Positions 59,714 through 64,000 of a stretch of 64,000 nt of DNA are shown in pieces. Source of the DNA: Pedobacter aquae (GTDB lineage Bacteria; Bacteroidota; Bacteroidia; Sphingobacteriales; Sphingobacteriaceae); assembly GCF_008195825.1 (NCBI RefSeq), contig NZ_CP043329.1, forward strand, positions 2,666,001-2,730,000, read 5' to 3'. Position 1 is the first letter of the stretch. Each line of letters begins with the position of its first letter. The position numbers and the translations under genes were made by a program. Under the pieces are notes generated by a model that was not told the origin of the DNA, ran no database searches, and saw only the letters and a list, made by a program, of their open reading frames with translations.

Positions 59714-60385
59714 CTATAAATAGGCTTTTAAGAGTTTTGCCCAAACTGCATAACCTGCTGCTTTTAGGTGTAAACCGTCATGCGTATATTCCTTTTTCAT
59801 GCGGCCATCGGCATCTAGAAATATTTTATGCGTATCTATTAGGCTAGCTTTTTCTGCTGCTGCTAGCTTTTTTAAACCTGCATTAACCGCTGCAATATGT
59901 TCATCCTTATTATAATGGTTTTTAAACTGTGTAAAAGTATTATTAACAGGAAATAAGGTTTGTAGATAAATTTTTGTATCCGGAGATTCTTTTTTAATCT
60001 GCTTTACTATACGGTGATAATTGTTCATGATTAAGCTATCAGGAATATTTCTTGAAATATCATTAATACCTATTAATAAAAAAACCTTAGCAGGCTTACC
60101 TTCTGTTACTTCCCCTAACCTTTCTAAAACGCCATAAGAAATATCTCCAGAGATACCTCTATTTTTAATATTTGGATTACCTAAGAGTTCTACCCAATCT
60201 GCCCCGGCGGTAATGCTATTGCCTAAAAAAACAATATCTGTTTTGGCATTTGGGTAACTTTTAAATTGTTCTACTTTAAGCTCAAAATTATTGGGGCGAT
60301 AAGTAGAATCCCATTTTACAACTTGTGCATTGCTATGGCTAGCAAAGAAAAATAGCACAAGGCTAAAGCATAATAACTTCTTCAT
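59714..60385 (-). CDS. SGNH/GDSL hydrolase
   Basis: This 223-residue secreted protein has a signal peptide (MKKLLCFSLVLFFFASHSNA). The SGNH blocks are FLGNSITAG (nucleophile Ser57), GISGD, GINDIS (Asn108) and THDGLHL (Asp203, His206). It is an esterase or acetylesterase of unknown substrate, perhaps acting on acetylated glycans. It lies 20 nt from the phosphoesterase gene. Confidence 0.9.
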   Translation of the reverse strand: MKKLLCFSLVLFFFASHSNAQVVKWDSTYRPNNFELKVEQFKSYPNAKTDIVFLGNSITAGADWVELLGNPNIKNRGISGDISYGVLERLGEVTEGKPAKVFLLIGINDISRNIPDSLIMNNYHRIVKQIKKESPDTKIYLQTLFPVNNTFTQFKNHYNKDEHIAAVNAGLKKLAAAEKASLIDTHKIFLDADGRMKKEYTHDGLHLKAAGYAVWAKLLKAYL

Positions 60386-60405
60386 ATATTTAAGTTTATG
60401 GAGGT

Positions 60406-61812
60406 TTAAATTACAGTTTTCTCTTCATATTTATTGCCAAACCTATCGGTTGCTTGTACTTTGATAATTTTCACTTCAGGGTTGACATGAGCCATAAACA
60501 AATGTTCTGTTCTTCTTGGCTCTGCAAAAGAGCGTGGTTTAGGTAATTGATCGCCTTTGTATAATTTTACGCTTAAAGGATCAAAACCTTTGGTTTGCTC
60601 TAATAAGCCCATGTATTTATCATCAGCCCACCATTCTATTTTCCATTGCGGGTCCCAATTCCAAACATTGGCCAAAAGCCTTTTTTGCGCTGTTAATTCT
60701 TCTATATGCAAACTTATTTGATGCGTTTTAGGTTTCCGCATAGATTTATAATACCAATCTATCTGGTTGCCTTTTACATGATAAACGCCATAACCACGAG
60801 GAGCACCATCGCCACAGATTGGGCCCGTCCACCAAGCGCCACAAACGGTCCCATGTACATGTTCATAAACATTATCTGAGATGTAATTATCATTGTAATG
60901 CGTATGGCCAGACATGATATGCACTTGTCTGCCTTTTAGAATTTCATACAAAGCGGTGTTATTCTTTACCGCATTATGTACAGGAATATGTAGGCCTATA
61001 ACGATTAAATGCTCTTTAGGAACAAAAGCTAAATCTTTCTTTAACCAAGACAACTGTTCTTCTGTGATGTAGCCATCGTATTTTCTTTCTTCGCCTAGGT
61101 ACCGAACATCATCTAAAACAACATAATGTACCTGCCCCCTGTTAAAAGAATAATAGGTTGGCCCGAAATTTTGCTTAAAGGTTTTATCAGAAGTTTCATC
61201 TCCGCCTTGGCGATAATCCATATCATGATTACCTAAAGCTTGGAAAAATGGTATGCCCATTTGTTTAACCGCTTCAGCATAGTCTTTAAATAGCTCAAGT
61301 TCATCCCAAACTAAATCTCCAACACCTATGCCATGTACCAAAGCTTTATCGCCTAAATTTTTAACCAATTCCTGTACATCAGGCACAGATTCTTCCAACA
61401 TCTGCTTTACATCGGCCTTGTTTTTTACCTGTGGGTCTGCCCATATAACGAAATAATGCTCTTGATCGTCCTGTTTAAGTTTGGTTAAGTTAAAATCAAA
61501 ACTGTTTGTGGTATTTAAATTTTCATATTGTTTTGAGATACTGTTTTGAGTTTCAAACTCGTACCCAGCTGGGGTACTCATAAAAACATGGGTAGCTTTA
61601 TCATGAGCTTTTAGTTTATACAAACCATTTTTATCGGTTTTCACTACACTAAAACCATCAGAAATAACCACATCTGCCAAAGCTTTACCATTTGTTTTTA
61701 CGCTTCCGCTGATGGTTTTATCAGCTTTACTTAAAAAACCATGGCTATTTAAACTTATAAAAGCGCTACCGGCTATTAGACTGGTGCTTTTGATAAAAAA
61801 TCTTCTGTTCAT
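60406..61812 (-). CDS. Calcineurin-like phosphoesterase, three-domain
   Basis: The product has 468 residues from ATG 61812; a TTG five codons earlier is not favoured. An RR signal (MNRRFFIKSTSLIAGSAF) is followed by a beta-sandwich domain (about residues 35-120). The metallophosphoesterase core has WADPQVK, GVGDLVWDE, LGNHDMDY, IGLHIPVH and MSGHTHYND. A C-terminal domain starts near CGAWWTGPICGDGAPRG. This is the exported calcineurin family with N- and C-terminal accessory domains. The substrate is unknown. Confidence 0.87.
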   Translation of the reverse strand: MNRRFFIKSTSLIAGSAFISLNSHGFLSKADKTISGSVKTNGKALADVVISDGFSVVKTDKNGLYKLKAHDKATHVFMSTPAGYEFETQNSISKQYENLNTTNSFDFNLTKLKQDDQEHYFVIWADPQVKNKADVKQMLEESVPDVQELVKNLGDKALVHGIGVGDLVWDELELFKDYAEAVKQMGIPFFQALGNHDMDYRQGGDETSDKTFKQNFGPTYYSFNRGQVHYVVLDDVRYLGEERKYDGYITEEQLSWLKKDLAFVPKEHLIVIGLHIPVHNAVKNNTALYEILKGRQVHIMSGHTHYNDNYISDNVYEHVHGTVCGAWWTGPICGDGAPRGYGVYHVKGNQIDWYYKSMRKPKTHQISLHIEELTAQKRLLANVWNWDPQWKIEWWADDKYMGLLEQTKGFDPLSVKLYKGDQLPKPRSFAEPRRTEHLFMAHVNPEVKIIKVQATDRFGNKYEEKTVI

Positions 61813-61829
61813 ATATGATGAAAACAAAT

Positions 61830-61855
61830 AAAGGCTAGCGTATTAGCTAGCCTTT
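61830..61855 (-). terminator. Terminator after the DUF5689 gene
   Basis: Perfect 10-bp arms AAAGGCTAGC and GCTAGCCTTT with a 6-nt loop are followed on the minus strand by ATTTGTTTT. It lies just past the DUF5689 stop codon. Confidence 0.85.
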
Positions 61856-61861
61856 TAATAT

Positions 61862-63415
61862 TTAATTAGTTAATGTAGTGACGTTTGAAGCCTGAATTTC
61901 AGTAATTTCCGATGTTGGAGACATGAGATAAAAAGTATGCGTTCTAGGGCTTGTCCAAGCTTTTGTGGTGGTATTATAAACTCCACCTAATTTCACAAAA
62001 TAGCCTGCATCTGATGGTGTTGAATGTGGAATTATAAATTGATTAGTTCCTTGAAAAAAGAAAGGTTGGTTTGTAGATGTTGCGACATCAATTGTACTGT
62101 AACGGTCGTTATCTACAATGCGATAACCCTGACCAGCTACTTCATTAAATATTGTTGTTTTACCGGTTCCACCAAAGAAAACAACATCTAAAGGAATAGA
62201 AGTTTCTGTAACATTAATCCCCTCAAAAACTGCAATACCACCAGCATTTCCACTATTCGGTAATAAGCCAGAACTAGCATTTCCAAAACCATCTCCAGCA
62301 TTGGTAACATAATTTATAGCTGCTAACCATTTTGCTGAGCTTATGTTCGTAGAATTTGGTCCGTTTATACGCTTATTACTACCTCCTACATAAAAGAATT
62401 CTCCTTTAGAAACTGTACCAGAAGTGATGTTAAACTTATAAGTTCTGCCCCCACCTGTAGCCCAACCGCCAGCAGGTGCAGTTCCTGGATATGGGGTTGC
62501 AGTGCCAGCATTAGTACATGTCACTACAGATATGGGGTTTTTCTCAAAATCTATATCACGGGTAGCTATAAATTGGAAATATTCATAATTACCATCTGAA
62601 CCTTTAGAATCATTTACAAACCCTGTTATTAAAATAGGAAATTTACCTAAACCTGGTCCGTTAGGGTCTGGAGGAGCAACTTGATCTGTTATATCATCAA
62701 TACTTCTTGGCCATAATTGTATCTGTAAGCTATCTGCTGTTAGTTCTTTTAAAAAAATAATACCTGTAAATGTGGCATTAGCAGGAAGTGTAACGTTAGC
62801 AAAATTAGCCGCAGCCTCGGTATGTAAAAAAACGCTATCAGCCCCATTTACTACACTTTTATCACCTTCAAAAACATCTGTTGGTAAAGGAACCGGATTA
62901 ATTGTTCCTGATTTTATTTGAACTAGTGTACTTTCGAAATCACGCGGCCTTTGATTAATATTTAAACTAGAAGTTACTTGGGTTCTTAATGGCCTATCAC
63001 TTGCTATTTTTTCAACGGCGCTTTCTGTAAGGCCAGTAATTTGTAAAGAACCATTTATTTTAGTTAGGGTTTTTCCATTGATATTAATCATTAAAGAATC
63101 TCCAGGTTTATATGTTGACGCATTCTCTAAGGCTAAAATAATTCCTCTGGTTCTAGATCTCCTAGTGTTTTGTATTATTACCATTCCGGATGGTACATTT
63201 GCAGCATCGGGATTAGAAATTACAACACCTGTAATTTTTTCTGCCCCCATTAGTTTGTCTTTATCTAATAATACATCCGCATCAACATAAAGACCTCTAA
63301 CATCTTCTATAGATGTGATAGGGCTTAAAACCCCCTCTGCAAAATTATTTTTTTCACACGACATCCATCCGAATGAAGTAATAAAAAGTAAGAAGTATAA
63401 AAATTTCTTTTTCAT
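61862..63415 (-). CDS. DUF5689 lipoprotein
   Basis: This 517-residue protein has a lipobox (SFGWMSC, Cys20). The DUF5689 region starts SITSIEDVRGLYVDADVLL and contains repeated beta-sandwich elements, for example KPGDSLMININGKTLTKING. Such lipoproteins accompany SusCD pairs and probably bind glycans or proteins at the cell surface. The SusD-like gene lies directly upstream. Confidence 0.83.
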   Translation of the reverse strand: MKKKFLYFLLFITSFGWMSCEKNNFAEGVLSPITSIEDVRGLYVDADVLLDKDKLMGAEKITGVVISNPDAANVPSGMVIIQNTRRSRTRGIILALENASTYKPGDSLMININGKTLTKINGSLQITGLTESAVEKIASDRPLRTQVTSSLNINQRPRDFESTLVQIKSGTINPVPLPTDVFEGDKSVVNGADSVFLHTEAAANFANVTLPANATFTGIIFLKELTADSLQIQLWPRSIDDITDQVAPPDPNGPGLGKFPILITGFVNDSKGSDGNYEYFQFIATRDIDFEKNPISVVTCTNAGTATPYPGTAPAGGWATGGGRTYKFNITSGTVSKGEFFYVGGSNKRINGPNSTNISSAKWLAAINYVTNAGDGFGNASSGLLPNSGNAGGIAVFEGINVTETSIPLDVVFFGGTGKTTIFNEVAGQGYRIVDNDRYSTIDVATSTNQPFFFQGTNQFIIPHSTPSDAGYFVKLGGVYNTTTKAWTSPRTHTFYLMSPTSEITEIQASNVTTLTN

Positions 63416-63442
63416 TGTTTTTTATGTATGAAATAAAACTTA

Positions 63443-64000
63443 TTAAGGTTTTTGCCACCAAACTTGGGTAGTAATATTATCTGGCCCCTGTATAGCTACT
63501 GCTGCCTTATAATTTATACTGTTAGATGATTGAATATAAACTGGATAATTTAAGCGGGCAGGCATAAGTCCACCATTGGCCAAGCCTGCTCCTTTTGGAA
63601 TATTAGGGTGCCCTGTCCTACGATACTCAAACCATTGTTGTAAATCCGTAAAAAACATAGCATAATATTTTTGAAGATGGATGAGTTCCATTTTTTGATT
63701 AAATGAATAAGTATCATCCCATTTAACTTTATCGAATGTCAAATAATTATTAGGTACAGTTAAACCCCATAATGTTATTCCATTTGTAGCTCCTCTATCA
63801 TAGTAAATTTTTGGACTTGTAGAGATATATCCCTTTAATGCTGCTTCTGCAAGGATTAATTGTAATTCTCCATAATTCATGATATTACCTAATAGAGGCT
63901 CTATTTTAAGTGATAATGGGAATGAAGATTTTGCTTCCGGTGCTTGTCCAGGTGCATATCCACTTGGAATACCTGCATAATCACCTTGGTATAATGTAGC
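63443..64000 (-). CDS. SusD/RagB-like outer-membrane lipoprotein, N-terminus outside
   Basis: The frame stays open to the window edge, giving 185 codons. An ATG at 63880 is not a true start: the upstream codons read ATLYQGDYAGIPSGYAPGQA and PEAKSSFPLS in frame. YGELQLILAEAALKGYIS (just after) and the MELIHLQKYYAMFFTDLQQW segment are the SusD-like C-terminal TPR region. SusD proteins bind oligosaccharides or peptides with a SusC porin, expected beyond the edge. Confidence 0.85.
   Translation of the reverse strand, partial: ATLYQGDYAGIPSGYAPGQAPEAKSSFPLSLKIEPLLGNIMNYGELQLILAEAALKGYISTSPKIYYDRGATNGITLWGLTVPNNYLTFDKVKWDDTYSFNQKMELIHLQKYYAMFFTDLQQWFEYRRTGHPNIPKGAGLANGGLMPARLNYPVYIQSSNSINYKAAVAIQGPDNITTQVWWQKP

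Noticed and set aside
63443-63880. A complete 145-residue gene starting at 63880
   Set aside because: The frame is open upstream to the edge and reads as SusD-like sequence, so this ATG is internal.

Overview
The window looks like chromosome of a low-GC member of Bacteroidota, most likely family Sphingobacteriaceae (Pedobacter-like). Pointers are a SusD-type lipoprotein, DUF5689, DUF4834, DUF2480 and DUF3109 proteins, TAnnTTTG -7 boxes in place of sigma70 -10 boxes, few Shine-Dalgarno sites, and S23/IVP four-helix-bundle genes. No rRNA, tRNA, CRISPR array, prophage or IS transposase was seen. Most genes are on the minus strand.

Layout. 1-9 kb is the edge of a surface-polysaccharide locus: a partial SLBB export protein, gmd, rfbA, and a UDP-sugar dehydrogenase / aminotransferase / acetyltransferase trio. 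A GIY-YIG gene buried in palindromic repeats and a four-helix-bundle gene beside a tandem array interrupt it. 9-24 kb is housekeeping: a PpiD-like chaperone, LptC, an outer-membrane barrel, CoaX, PurQ, an LpxH-like phosphatase, YjjG and Upp. 24-34 kb holds the plus-strand genes: uvrB, a DUF4834 protein, a large YfhO-type membrane protein, and a glycan pair that includes an acetyltransferase-flippase fusion. 34-47 kb is a complete arginine cluster (GNAT, argG, argC, argD, argF', argB, proC, argE, argH) into which a four-helix-bundle gene, a toxin-antitoxin pair and a Fic gene have been inserted. A 45-codon leader ORF with an Arg-rich end and terminator-like hairpins precedes the first gene. 47.5-49.3 kb has a desaturase and a TPR-like protein. 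49-60 kb is a sugar-oxidation cluster (GMC oxidoreductase, its small subunit, cytochrome c, two Gfo/Idh/MocA enzymes, a DUF1080 lipoprotein, three TIM-barrel isomerases, MFS transporter), fitting a 3-keto-glycoside route. 60-64 kb has a phosphoesterase, a DUF5689 lipoprotein and the end of a SusD-like gene.

The most striking feature is a family of short arrays with a strict 7-nt period but varied sequence, in at least a dozen places. Most abut the start codon of a minus-strand gene within 4-13 nt. Two of the three four-helix-bundle genes lie between inverted heptad arrays; the third lies between inverted 8-nt repeats and a tandem array whose units look like decayed copies of that gene's own 3' end. 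One heptad array and separate GGAGAGGG hairpin repeats have entered arg coding sequences without breaking frame. Together this suggests a minimal, undescribed mobile or retro-like element built on the S23/IVP protein. The arginine leader is the second candidate for something new. All database names rest on recognition of the sequences, not on searches.
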